A stretch of 17,328 nt of DNA, taken from positions 1-17,328 of the forward strand of contig JASJBO010000183.1 of assembly GCA_030066475.1 (NCBI GenBank), read 5' to 3'. This DNA is from Myxococcota bacterium (lineage in GTDB: Bacteria; Myxococcota_A; UBA9160; PR03). A model generated the notes under the pieces. It was given only the letters and a program-made list of their open reading frames with translations, ran no database searches and was not told where the DNA came from. Below are positions 1 through 8,204 of the stretch, piece after piece (the first letter of the stretch is position 1; each line of letters begins with the position of its first letter). The translations under genes were made by a program, and so were the position numbers.

Positions 1-1476
1 CTCGCGCTCGACGACGGCACCCGGCGCCGCGGCTGGGCGGAGCTGGCCGACCGCACGCACCGCCTGGCGCACCTGCTGCGCGACGGCCTGGGGCTCGGGC
101 CCGACGACCACGTCGCACTGCTGCTCGGCAACCGGGTCGAGGGCGTCGAGCTGGCGCTCGGGTCGATCGCAGCCGGCGTGTGGTTCACGCCCGTCAACCG
201 CCACCTGACCCGCGACGAGGTCGCCTACGTGCTGCGCGACTCGGGCGCCCGCGCGGTGTTCGTCGACGCCGAGCACGCCGACGCGGCGCGCGCGGCGGCG
301 GTGGGCGAGGTGATCGAGGTCGGTGCGGCGCTCGACGCGGCGCTGGCCGAATGCGCCGACGCGCCGCCCGACCCCGCCGGCCCCGCGGGCGGCCCGATGA
401 TCTACACCAGCGGCACCACGGGCCGCCCCAAGGGCGTGAAGCGGCGGCGGCCGCCTACGCTCGAGGCGGCCGTCGCGGGCATGCGCGCCTACGCCGACTC
501 GATCCGCTGCGACGGCAGCGGTCCGCACCTGGTGACGGGTCCGCTCTACCACGCCGCGCCGCTGATGTTCGCGGTCTACGACATGACCAACGGCGCGCCG
601 ATCGTGGTGATGCCGCGCTGGGACGAGCGCGCCTTCTTCGAGACCGTGCGCGCGCACGGCGTCCACCACGCGCACCTGGTGCCCACCATGTTCGTGCGCC
701 TGCTCAGGCTCTCCGACGCCGAGCGCGCCGCCTTCGAGCCCGGCTCGCTGCACCTGGTGCTGCACGGCGCGGCGCCGGTCTCGGTGCCGGTGAAGCAGCG
801 CATGATCGAGTGGTGGGGCCCGCTGTTCCTGGAGTACTGGGGCGGCACCGAGGGCGGGGTGACCACGCTGGTCGACAGCGAGGAGTGGCTCGCGCGGCCC
901 GGCACCGTGGGCCGCTGCGTGCCGCACTACGAGGTGTTCGCCGCGGACGCCGAGGGCCGCGTGCTGCCGCCCGGCGAGCGCGGCACGCTCTACAGCCGGC
1001 ACCGCACCCTCGACCACTTCTTCGCCTACCACGGCGACGCCGAGAAGACGGCGAACGCCTTCCTCGACGACTCGGCCTTCACGCTGGGCGACGTGGGATC
1101 GGTGGACGCCGACGGCTGGGTGTTCCTGGCCGACCGCGACTCGCACACGATCATCTCGGGCGGGGTCAACATCTACCCGGCCGAGATCGAGCAGGCGCTG
1201 CATGAGCACCCCGCGATCGCCGACGTCGCCGTGTTCGGCGTGCCCGACGACGAGTGGGGCGAGAGCGTGAAGGCGGCCGTCGAGCTGCGTCCGGGCCACG
1301 AGGCCGGGCCCGCGCTCGAGGCCGAGATCCTCGCGTTCGCGCGCGAGCACCTGGCCGGCTACAAGGTGCCGCGCTCGGTCGACTTCGAGGCGGAGCTGCC
1401 GCGCCACGACACCGGCAAGCTCTACGTGCGGGCGCTGCGCGACCGCTACTGGCAGGGGCGCGAGCGGCGGATCTGA
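1..1476 (+). CDS. Acyl-CoA synthetase (AMP-dependent), 5' partial
   Basis: Activates a carboxylic acid to its acyl-CoA through an acyl-adenylate (ANL superfamily, cytosolic). The frame is open from base 1, so the gene begins before the window; 491 residues are visible and perhaps 20-30 N-terminal residues are missing. The GTG at 178 lies inside conserved sequence and is not the start. Motifs seen: the phosphate-binding loop YTSGTTGRPKG (visible residues about 135-145), YWGGTEGG (A5 region), LGDVG where most members have TGD (A7), SGGVNIYPAEIE (A8), and the C-terminal DTGK whose Lys (about residue 473) is the adenylation lysine. All core catalytic elements are present. It is followed 40 bp later by a DUF35/thiolase pair, suggesting it supplies the CoA thioester for that pair. 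Chain length and substrate cannot be read from the sequence. Confidence 0.93.
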   Translation, partial: LALDDGTRRRGWAELADRTHRLAHLLRDGLGLGPDDHVALLLGNRVEGVELALGSIAAGVWFTPVNRHLTRDEVAYVLRDSGARAVFVDAEHADAARAAAVGEVIEVGAALDAALAECADAPPDPAGPAGGPMIYTSGTTGRPKGVKRRRPPTLEAAVAGMRAYADSIRCDGSGPHLVTGPLYHAAPLMFAVYDMTNGAPIVVMPRWDERAFFETVRAHGVHHAHLVPTMFVRLLRLSDAERAAFEPGSLHLVLHGAAPVSVPVKQRMIEWWGPLFLEYWGGTEGGVTTLVDSEEWLARPGTVGRCVPHYEVFAADAEGRVLPPGERGTLYSRHRTLDHFFAYHGDAEKTANAFLDDSAFTLGDVGSVDADGWVFLADRDSHTIISGGVNIYPAEIEQALHEHPAIADVAVFGVPDDEWGESVKAAVELRPGHEAGPALEAEILAFAREHLAGYKVPRSVDFEAELPRHDTGKLYVRALRDRYWQGRERRI

Positions 1477-1516
1477 GCCCCGGCTGCTATCTCCTCGCTC
1501 GGGAGAACACGAGCCG

Positions 1517-1966
1517 ATGTCGCAGACCAAGAACCGCGTGGCCGCCATCGAAGGCTGGTTCACGCTCGACGCGGACGCGCCGCGCCTGCTCGGCACGCGC
1601 TGCCGCGACTGCGGGACCTACTACTTCCCGCGCGAGAACGCCTTCTGCCGCAACCCCGGCTGCGGCGGCACCGATCTCGACGAGGTGCCGCTGTCGAACC
1701 GCGGCCGCGTGTGGTCGTTCACGAACAACTGCTACGCGCCGCCGGCGCCCTACGTGGCGACCGACCCCTTCGAGCCCTACGCGATCGCCGCGGTCGAGCT
1801 CGAGGAGGAGAAGATGGTGGTGCTCGGCCAGGTCGCCGGCGGAATCGGGGTCGATCGGCTCGAGGCGGGCATGGAGATGGAGCTCGCACTCGGCACCTTG
1901 TTCGAGGACGACGAGAACGAGTACCTGGTCTGGAAGTGGCAGCCGACGAAGGGAGCCGAAGCATGA
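1517..1966 (+). CDS. DUF35 / OB-fold zinc-ribbon protein, thiolase partner
   Basis: A 149-residue protein with an N-terminal zinc ribbon (Cys29, Cys32, Cys44, Cys49: a CxxC pair and a CxxxxC pair) followed by an OB-fold with the family's GRVWSFT segment at about residues 63-69. DUF35 proteins of this kind form complexes with thiolase-fold enzymes and often bind the acyl-CoA. ATG start, preceded by GGGAG at 1501-1505. Its stop codon overlaps the start of the downstream thiolase in an ATGA arrangement at 1963-1966, so the two are translationally coupled and probably made in equal amounts. All four zinc ligands are intact, in contrast with the second DUF35 protein at 13218-13679. Confidence 0.9.
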   Translation: MSQTKNRVAAIEGWFTLDADAPRLLGTRCRDCGTYYFPRENAFCRNPGCGGTDLDEVPLSNRGRVWSFTNNCYAPPAPYVATDPFEPYAIAAVELEEEKMVVLGQVAGGIGVDRLEAGMEMELALGTLFEDDENEYLVWKWQPTKGAEA

Positions 1967-3150
1967 GCGGTGACGTCGCGATCCTCGGCGTGGGCATGCA
2001 CCCCTGGGGCAAGTGGGGGCGCAACTTCGTGGAGTACGGTGTCGCCGCCGCGCGCGACGCGCTGCGCGACGCCGGTCTCGAGTGGCAGCAGATCGAGTTC
2101 GTGGCCGGCGGCGACACCATGCGCAACGGCTACCCGGGCTACGTGGCCGGCGCCACCTTCGCGCAGGCGCTCGGCTGGTCGGGCGCCCAGGTCGCCAGCA
2201 CCTACGGCGCGTGCGCCACCGGTGCCCAGGCGATCGACCTGGCGCGCGCGCGCATCCTGGCGGGTCTGTGCGACGTCGCGCTGGTGGTGGGCGCCGACGC
2301 CGCGCCCAAGGGCTTCTTCGCGCCCACCGGCGGCGACCGCCCCGACGACCCCGACTGGCTCCGCTTCCGGCTGCTGGGCGCCACGAACCCGGTGTACTTC
2401 GGGCTCTACGCGCGGCGCCGCATGGAGCTGTACGGCGCCACCGAGCTCGACTTCGCCAAGGTGAAGGTCAAGAACAGCCGCCACGGCTACACCAACCCGA
2501 ACGCGCGCTACAAGAAGGCGTTCACGATCGAGCAGGTGCTCGAGTCGCCGATGGTGTCGGACCCGCTGCGGCTGCTCCAGATCTGCGCGACCAGCGACGG
2601 CGGCGCGGCGCTGGTGCTCGCCAGCGCCGAGTTTGCACGGCGGCACACGGCCCGGCCGATCGCGATCGCCGGCATCTCGACGGTGACCCCGCAGTACCCG
2701 AACACCGTGATCGAGATGCCGAACTTCTCGACCGACTCGGCCGCCGCAGTGGGCCTGCCCGACACGCCCTTCCGCGACTCGATCGCACAGCGCGCCTACG
2801 AGCAGGCGGGCCTCGGCCCCGAGGATCTCGACCTGGCCGAGGTCTACGACCTGTCGTCCGCGCTCGAGCTCGACTGGTACGAGAACATCGGGCTGTGCAA
2901 GGCGGGCGAGGCCGAGAGGCTGCTCAACGACGGCGTCACTACCCTGGGCGGGCGCGTGCCGGTGAACCCGAGCGGCGGTCTCGGCTGCTTCGGCGAAGCG
3001 GTCCCGGCCCAGGCGATCGCCCAGGTGTGCGAGCTCACCTGGCAGCTGCGCGGCCAGGCCGGCGAGCGGCAGGTCGAGGGCGCCAAGGTCGGCCTCACCG
3101 TCAACCAGGGTCTGTTCGGCCACGGCTCATCGGTGATCGTCAAGCGCTGA
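1963..3150 (+). CDS. Thiolase-superfamily protein, lipid-transfer (SCP-x/Ltp) type
   Basis: A 395-residue thiolase-fold protein; ATG start overlapping the previous stop codon. The family acts on acyl-CoAs by Claisen condensation, thiolysis, or (in Ltp2-type members) retro-aldol cleavage. Seen: the nucleophile segment YGACATG with Cys84; AEVYDLSS (about residues 292-299) where SCP-x thiolases carry HDAF; NPSGGLGCFGEA (from about residue 335) where classical thiolases carry the GHP histidine; and C-terminal QGLFGHGSSV. The acylating Cys is therefore kept while two other catalytic signatures are replaced. The partner DUF35 gene directly precedes it. It could be a thiolase with altered chemistry or a C-C lyase. 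The family assignment is solid; the reaction is open. Confidence 0.9.
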   Translation: MSGDVAILGVGMHPWGKWGRNFVEYGVAAARDALRDAGLEWQQIEFVAGGDTMRNGYPGYVAGATFAQALGWSGAQVASTYGACATGAQAIDLARARILAGLCDVALVVGADAAPKGFFAPTGGDRPDDPDWLRFRLLGATNPVYFGLYARRRMELYGATELDFAKVKVKNSRHGYTNPNARYKKAFTIEQVLESPMVSDPLRLLQICATSDGGAALVLASAEFARRHTARPIAIAGISTVTPQYPNTVIEMPNFSTDSAAAVGLPDTPFRDSIAQRAYEQAGLGPEDLDLAEVYDLSSALELDWYENIGLCKAGEAERLLNDGVTTLGGRVPVNPSGGLGCFGEAVPAQAIAQVCELTWQLRGQAGERQVEGAKVGLTVNQGLFGHGSSVIVKR

Positions 3151-3193
3151 GCAGCCTGCGACGCGCACGGGCGCTGGACCGAGGAACACCAGC

Positions 3194-5476
3194 GTGGGCT
3201 CGATCCGACGCCGCATCCTGCTCGTCTTCACCTTGTCGGGCGCGTCGGCCCTGGTCTACCAGGTCATCTGGGCGCGACAGCTCGGCCTGGTGTTCGGGAA
3301 CACGACCATCTCGGTGTCGGTCGTACTCGGAGCCTTCATGGCCGGGCTGGCCCTCGGCGCCTTCCTGGCCGGACGCAGCTGGGTCCTGCGCCGCGACCCG
3401 ATGCGGCTGTACGCGATCCTGGAGGGCGCGATCGGGCTCTACGCGCTGGCGTTCCCGTGGCTGGTGCGGGGGCTCGAGTCGGCCTACCCCCTGCTCTTCT
3501 CCGTCGAGACGCCACTCGCCGTCCTGACGGCGTTCCGTTCGGTCGCTGCCTTCGGCCTGCTGCTGGTCCCCACCACGATGATGGGCGCCACGCTGCCGCT
3601 CACGACCGAGTACGTCCACCGGCTCGGCGTCGAGCCGCAGGACTGGAACGCGGGACGCCTGTACGGCGCCAACACGGCGGGCGCCGCGCTCGGATCGTTC
3701 CTGAGCGGCTTCGTCCTGATCGAGCTGATCGGGATCACCGGCACGCTGGTAGCCGCCGCCTGTCTGAACTTCGCGGTCGCCGCGCTGGGCCTGTGGCTGT
3801 CGGGCCTGGCGCCGACCGAGCGTCCGACCCCGGACGCGCGCCCCGGGAACGCCGGCATCCTGCTGCTGTACGCGGTGGTGGGCGCCCTCGCGCTGGCGGG
3901 CGAGGTGCTCTGGACCCGCTCGCTGACCCTGCTGCTCGGCAGCTCGACGTATGCGTTCTCGGCCATCCTGATCGTGCACCTGGTCGGGATCGCGCTGGGG
4001 AGCTGGACGCTGGCGGGCTTCGTCCGCACGCTGCGCAGCCCCGTCCTCGTGGTGCCGCTCGCGATCGCGGGGGCGGGCGCCTGGCACGGACTCGCGGTGC
4101 TCTGCTTCCCGGCGCTCTATCCCCTGCACGACCTGCTGCTCGGCGGGGAGCTGCTGCCGGGGCTGGAGGGCGCGGTGCGGACCTTCGGCTTCGTCCTGGC
4201 CGTCACGCTGCTGATCGCGCCGCCGGCCTTCCTGAGCGGCTCGCTGTTCCCGGCCATCACGCGACTCGTCGGCGGCGAGGACGGCGACCAGGGCACCCCG
4301 GTGGCGCGCGCGTACACCTGGAACACGCTCGGCGCCATTGGCGGATCTCTGGGCGCGGGCTTCGTCGTGGCCCCGCTGTTCCTGCACTTCCAGGCCATCT
4401 ACCTGCTCGCCGCGCTGTACGCCGCGCTGGCGCTCGTGGCCCTCGCGCGGGTGGACTGGCGCTCGAACCGCGCGCTGTGCGGCGGCGTCGCGGCGGCGGC
4501 CCTGCTGTTGCTCGGCGCGTCCTCGTGGATGACGACGCGGCCCGACCTGTTCGCCCGGCTCGTTCCCGAGCGCCGTCCCGGCTTCGAGGTCGTCCACAAC
4601 GCTTCGGACCGCCAGGGCATCACGACCGTGATCCAGGATCCCCGGCGGCCCGGACCGACGCAGGTGCTGATGGTGAACGGCGCCGGCATGACGACGAAGG
4701 TGTTCGCGACCAAGGCGATGGCCCACCTCCCGATCGCCGCGCACGGGAGGGCCGAGGAGACCCTGGTCGTGTGTTTCGGCATGGGCACGACCTTCCGGTC
4801 CGCGCTCGCCCACGGCGGTCGGGTCGACGTGGTCGAGCTGGTGCCGGGCGTGATCGACGCGTTCCCCCTGTTCTACGCGGACGCCGCCCGGATCGCCGCC
4901 GATCCCCGCGGTCGCAGACTCGTGAGCGACGGGCGCAACTTCCTGCTGCTGTCGCAGAAGCGCTACGACGTGATCACCGTCGATCCCCCCCCACCGATCG
5001 ACAGCGCCGGCGTGAACAGCCTCTACTCGCGCGAGTTCGTCGAGCTGATGCGCGACCACCTCGCCCCCGGCGGAATCGCGGCGCACTGGATCCCCGCCAT
5101 CCATGCGTCGAACGGGGTGCGCGACGCGGAGACGTTCCGGATGCTCATCGCCACCTTCGTGGACGTCTTTCCGCACGTCCGCGCAGTGCGCAGCCAGGGC
5201 GGTGTCGGTCTCCACCTGCTCGGCTCGCTCGAGCCGTTCGAGCTCGACCCGGTACGGATCGAAGCGGCCCTCGCCGCGCCGCCCATCGCGGCGGACCTGC
5301 GCGAGTACCCCTGGGACCGCGGCACCGCGAAGGCCCTGCTCGACGAGGTGCCACTCGACCGGCCGGGCCTCGCCGAGGTCGCCATCCTGACCGACGACCG
5401 CCCGCGCCTCGAGTTCAACCTGATCCGGAACCTGGCGCTGGGCCGCGCGCAGACGCTGCTCCGGGTCGCGCCCTAG
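3194..5476 (+). CDS. Fused polytopic membrane / spermidine-synthase-like protein
   Basis: A 760-residue protein. Roughly the first 450 residues hold about 12 hydrophobic segments of MFS-like character, starting with ILLVFTLSGASALVYQVIWA; the C-terminal part is a Rossmann-fold domain like polyamine aminopropyltransferases. Seen there: the cofactor loop CFGMGTTFRSAL (about residue 528), DVVELVPGV with the acidic ribose-binding residue, DGRNFLLL, and VDPPPP (Asp about 597) before LYSREF, equivalent to the DxxDP..S..FY region of spermidine synthase. That region keeps only one of the two acidic residues usual in SpeE, so polyamine synthesis should not be assumed. GTG start with GAGGA at 3181-3185. 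An 8-C run at 4985-4992 lies in the active-site codons. Located in the inner membrane; substrate unknown. Confidence 0.85.
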   Translation: MGSIRRRILLVFTLSGASALVYQVIWARQLGLVFGNTTISVSVVLGAFMAGLALGAFLAGRSWVLRRDPMRLYAILEGAIGLYALAFPWLVRGLESAYPLLFSVETPLAVLTAFRSVAAFGLLLVPTTMMGATLPLTTEYVHRLGVEPQDWNAGRLYGANTAGAALGSFLSGFVLIELIGITGTLVAAACLNFAVAALGLWLSGLAPTERPTPDARPGNAGILLLYAVVGALALAGEVLWTRSLTLLLGSSTYAFSAILIVHLVGIALGSWTLAGFVRTLRSPVLVVPLAIAGAGAWHGLAVLCFPALYPLHDLLLGGELLPGLEGAVRTFGFVLAVTLLIAPPAFLSGSLFPAITRLVGGEDGDQGTPVARAYTWNTLGAIGGSLGAGFVVAPLFLHFQAIYLLAALYAALALVALARVDWRSNRALCGGVAAAALLLLGASSWMTTRPDLFARLVPERRPGFEVVHNASDRQGITTVIQDPRRPGPTQVLMVNGAGMTTKVFATKAMAHLPIAAHGRAEETLVVCFGMGTTFRSALAHGGRVDVVELVPGVIDAFPLFYADAARIAADPRGRRLVSDGRNFLLLSQKRYDVITVDPPPPIDSAGVNSLYSREFVELMRDHLAPGGIAAHWIPAIHASNGVRDAETFRMLIATFVDVFPHVRAVRSQGGVGLHLLGSLEPFELDPVRIEAALAAPPIAADLREYPWDRGTAKALLDEVPLDRPGLAEVAILTDDRPRLEFNLIRNLALGRAQTLLRVAP

Positions 5477-5683
5477 CAGCGACTTCGTTCGGCCGAGCAA
5501 GCGGCTGCGGAGCGCGCACTCGAACGCGCGCTCGAGCGCGATGGCCCGTTCGACTCGCTCGTCCGCGACGAGCTCGCCGCCCTGCGAGCGCGCGGCGGCG
5601 GGTAGCAGCAGCCCCTGCGCTCTGCGAGACTAGGCGTCCGTTCGCGCCTCTCCGCGCGCCGAGCCGACGAGGAGAACCCTGGC
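5477..5683 (+). other. Spacer before the SnoaL gene; open in-frame tail after the amber stop
   Basis: A 207-bp stretch with no independent gene. Directly after the TAG that ends the membrane/spermidine-synthase-like gene, the same frame stays open for 42 codons to a second TAG at 5603-5605 and reads as a charged, helical peptide (SAEQAAAERALERALERDG in part). It has no start codon of its own. No clear promoter or terminator is visible; a GAGGAG ribosome site for the next gene is at 5669-5674. Confidence 0.45.
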
Positions 5684-6151
5684 ATGGCCGCCCCCCGCGA
5701 GCTCTCGACCCGCGAGATCTCCGACCGCATCCGCATCAACGATCTGCTGATCCGCTACACGACGGCGATCGACACCAAGGACTACGCGCTGCTCGACACC
5801 TGCTTCACGCCCGACGCGGTCTGCGACTACACCAGCGCGGGCGGCATCAAGGGCCCCTACCCCGAGGTGCGGCAGTGGCTCGAGAAGGCGCTGGCGCCGT
5901 TCCCGGTGACGGTGCACTTCATCAGCAACTCGGTCGTCGAGATCGACGGCGACACCGCCCGGGCGCGTACCGCGGTGATCAACCCGATGGGCTTCGCCAA
6001 TCCCGACGGGAGCATGCACATGTTCACCGTGGGCGCCTACTACAACGACCAGCTCGTCCACACCGACGACGGCTGGCGCATCCGCGAGCGCGTCGAGGAG
6101 ACCGCCTACATGGACGGGACGCTGCCCGAGGCGCTCCAGATCCCGCAGTGA
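5684..6151 (+). CDS. SnoaL-like / NTF2-fold protein
   Basis: A 155-residue protein of the NTF2-like superfamily, probably the SnoaL_4 group. Members include ring-hydroxylating dioxygenase beta subunits, dehydratases, isomerases and non-catalytic binding proteins. Seen: the N-terminal helix pattern IRINDLLIRYTTAID followed by LLDTCFTPDAVCDY, then the strand segment VTVHFISNSVVEIDGD and a final DDGWRIRERVEE, which together outline the cone-shaped fold. ATG start with GAGGAG at 5669-5674. It begins after a 207-bp spacer and its stop codon abuts the start of the CoA-transferase gene, so it is probably the first gene of the downstream operon. The catalytic role is not readable from the sequence. 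Confidence 0.85.
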   Translation: MAAPRELSTREISDRIRINDLLIRYTTAIDTKDYALLDTCFTPDAVCDYTSAGGIKGPYPEVRQWLEKALAPFPVTVHFISNSVVEIDGDTARARTAVINPMGFANPDGSMHMFTVGAYYNDQLVHTDDGWRIRERVEETAYMDGTLPEALQIPQ

Positions 6152-7402
6152 ATGCGCGTCGGGGAGGTCCGCCACCCGGAACGCGCCCAGTGGGGCAAGC
6201 CGCTCGAGGGCGTGCGCGTGCTCGCGCTCGAGCAGATGCAGGCGCTCCCGTACGCGACCCAGCTGCTGGCGCACCTGGGCGCCGACGTCGTCAAGGTCGA
6301 GCACCCGGAGCACGGCGACTCGGGACGCGCCTCGCGGCCGGCGCTCACCGACCGCGACGGGCGCCAGGTGGGCGCGACCTACCTGCGCAACAACCTCTCG
6401 AAGCGCAGCGTCGGCATCGACTTGAAGCACCCCACCGGCCGCGACCTGGTGCTGCGCCTGATCCCCCACTTCGACGTCGTCGCCGAGAACTTCACGCCCG
6501 GCGCGATGAAGCGGCTGGGGCTCGACTACGAGCGCGTCGCCGCGCACGAGCCGCGCGCGATCTACCTCTCGGTCTCGGGCTTCGGCAACACCGGCGAGAG
6601 CCCCTACGCCACCTGGCCGGCCTACGCGCCGATCGCCGAGGCGATGGGCGGCCTGTACGAGCCGAACCGGAAGGGCGACGGGCCGCCCCCGGTCGTCGTC
6701 GCCGGCGCGCTCGGCGACATCGGGAGCGCCCTGTTCGGCGTGATCGGCGTGCTCTCGGCGCTGCGCCACCGCGAGCGCACCGGCCTCGGACAGTACGTGG
6801 ACATCGCGATGTACGACGCCATGCTGGCCATCTCCGACATGCCGCCCTTCCTCTGGTCGATGGGCGCGCCGGTGGCGTGGGCAGCGGCGGGCTCGCTGGC
6901 GCTGTGCGCGGCGTTCCGGGCCCGCGACGGCTACTTCGTGGTGGCGGTGTTCCGCGAGCACCACTTCGAGCGGCTCGCGCAGGCGGTCGGTCATCCCGAG
7001 TGGGTCGAGGACGAGCGCTTCGCCACCCGCACGGGATGGGCCGAGCACACCGACGCGGTGATCCGGCCCGCCCTCGAGGCCTGGGCGCGCGACAAGACCA
7101 AGCTCGAGGCCGCCGCGGCGCTCTGCGAGCTGGGGATCGCGGCGGGTCCCAGCAACGCGGCGCCCGACCTCGCGGCCGACCCGCACGTCGACGCGCACGG
7201 GATGCTGCTCGAGGTGCCGCGGCCCGACGCTGGGGCCCCCCTGCGCGTGGTTGGCAATCCGATCAAGCTCTCGCGCGTGTCCGAGGGCCCGGTGCGGTCG
7301 TTCCCGAGCCTGGGCGAGCACACCGACGAGGTGCTGGGCGGGCTGCTCGACCTCCCCGCGAGAGAGCTCGCGGCGCTGCGCGAGCGGGGCGTGATCGCGT
7401 GA
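6152..7402 (+). CDS. CaiB/BaiF family III CoA-transferase (first copy)
   Basis: A 416-residue family III CoA-transferase, which moves CoA between an acyl-CoA and a free acid through an enzyme-bound anhydride. Seen: LEGVRVLALEQ near the N-terminus, LGADVVKVEHPEHGD (CoA-binding region, about residues 42-56), AENFTPGAMKRLGLDY (about 111-126), and ALGDIGSALFG where Asp189 corresponds to the catalytic aspartate of formyl-CoA transferase. The length is normal. ATG immediately follows the preceding TGA with no spacer and no clear Shine-Dalgarno, so translation probably depends on coupling. Its 3' end overlaps the SDR gene by 4 bp (GTGA). It is only distantly similar to the second copy at 11161-12375, so the two likely use different acids. 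Confidence 0.93.
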   Translation: MRVGEVRHPERAQWGKPLEGVRVLALEQMQALPYATQLLAHLGADVVKVEHPEHGDSGRASRPALTDRDGRQVGATYLRNNLSKRSVGIDLKHPTGRDLVLRLIPHFDVVAENFTPGAMKRLGLDYERVAAHEPRAIYLSVSGFGNTGESPYATWPAYAPIAEAMGGLYEPNRKGDGPPPVVVAGALGDIGSALFGVIGVLSALRHRERTGLGQYVDIAMYDAMLAISDMPPFLWSMGAPVAWAAAGSLALCAAFRARDGYFVVAVFREHHFERLAQAVGHPEWVEDERFATRTGWAEHTDAVIRPALEAWARDKTKLEAAAALCELGIAAGPSNAAPDLAADPHVDAHGMLLEVPRPDAGAPLRVVGNPIKLSRVSEGPVRSFPSLGEHTDEVLGGLLDLPARELAALRERGVIA

Positions 7403-8196
7403 CCGCCGAGAGCCCCTTCGACGTGGCGGGCCGAACGGCCGTCGTCACCGGCGCGGCCAGCGGGATCGGACGGGCCACGGCGCTGGCGCTGGCGAACGCG
7501 GGAGCCCGACTCGTGCTGGGCGACGTCGCCGAGGCCGGGCTCGCCGAGACCGCCGAGCAGGTCACCAAGGCGGGGGCCGATTGTGAGGCCCTTCGCACCG
7601 ACGTGAGCGCGCGCGCCGACTGCGACGCGCTCGTGGGCCGCGCGCTCGAGCGCTTCGGACGCGTGGACGTGCTCGCCAACGTGGCGGGCATCCTGTGCGA
7701 GGCGCCGGTGGCGGAGCTGCAGGAGGCGGAGCTCGACCGCGTGCTGGCGGTGAACCTGAAGGGGGTGTTGTTCGGCTGCCAGGCGGCGCTGCCGGCCATG
7801 ACCGCCCAGGGATCGGGCAGCATCGTGAACGTCGCCTCGAGCGCCGCCTTCGAGCCCTACCCCGGGCTCGCCGCCTACGCGATCTCGAAGAGCGGCGTGG
7901 TGACGCTGACCCGCGTGCTGGCGCTCGAGGCGGCGCGCGCGGGCGTGCGCGTCAACGCGGTGGCGCCGGGCATGATCGACACGCCGATGGCGATGCGCCG
8001 CGCGGTCGACGACCAGGGGCGGGTGGACGCCGCGAAGCGCGAGCGCGTGCTGGAGCGCACGCGCCAGCGCAACCCGCTGGGCATCGAGGGGCGGCCCGAA
8101 GACGTCGCCCACGCCGTCCTGTTCCTCGCGTCGGACGCGGCGCGCTACATCACCGGTCAGGTGCTGCACCCCAACGGCGGCAGCCCGCTGGTCTGA
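7399..8196 (+). CDS. SDR-family oxidoreductase (NAD-type)
   Basis: A 265-residue classical short-chain dehydrogenase/reductase. Seen: the dinucleotide loop TGAASGIG (residues 17-24), Asp42 at the end of the second beta strand (favours NAD(H) over NADP(H)), NVAG (94-97), the catalytic Ser at about 147-148, and Tyr160-x-x-x-Lys164 in YAISK. The C-terminus (ITGQVLHPNGG) is typical of the 3-hydroxyacyl-CoA dehydrogenase / 3-oxoacyl-reductase-like group. The GTG start at 7399 overlaps the CoA-transferase stop as GTGA, and conserved sequence begins about ten residues later, which supports this start. It likely carries out an alcohol/ketone or hydroxyacyl-CoA step in the pathway of this operon. Confidence 0.94.
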   Translation: MTAESPFDVAGRTAVVTGAASGIGRATALALANAGARLVLGDVAEAGLAETAEQVTKAGADCEALRTDVSARADCDALVGRALERFGRVDVLANVAGILCEAPVAELQEAELDRVLAVNLKGVLFGCQAALPAMTAQGSGSIVNVASSAAFEPYPGLAAYAISKSGVVTLTRVLALEAARAGVRVNAVAPGMIDTPMAMRRAVDDQGRVDAAKRERVLERTRQRNPLGIEGRPEDVAHAVLFLASDAARYITGQVLHPNGGSPLV

Positions 8197-8204
8197 GGAC
8201 TCCG

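Noticed and set aside
178..180. GTG as the start of the acyl-CoA synthetase
   Set aside because: Conserved synthetase sequence continues in frame to base 1, so the true start lies before the window.
3140..5500. Long open frame antisense to the membrane/spermidine-synthase-like gene
   Set aside because: The translation is rich in Arg, Gln, Glu and His with no domain; it mirrors a well-supported gene and arises from high GC content.
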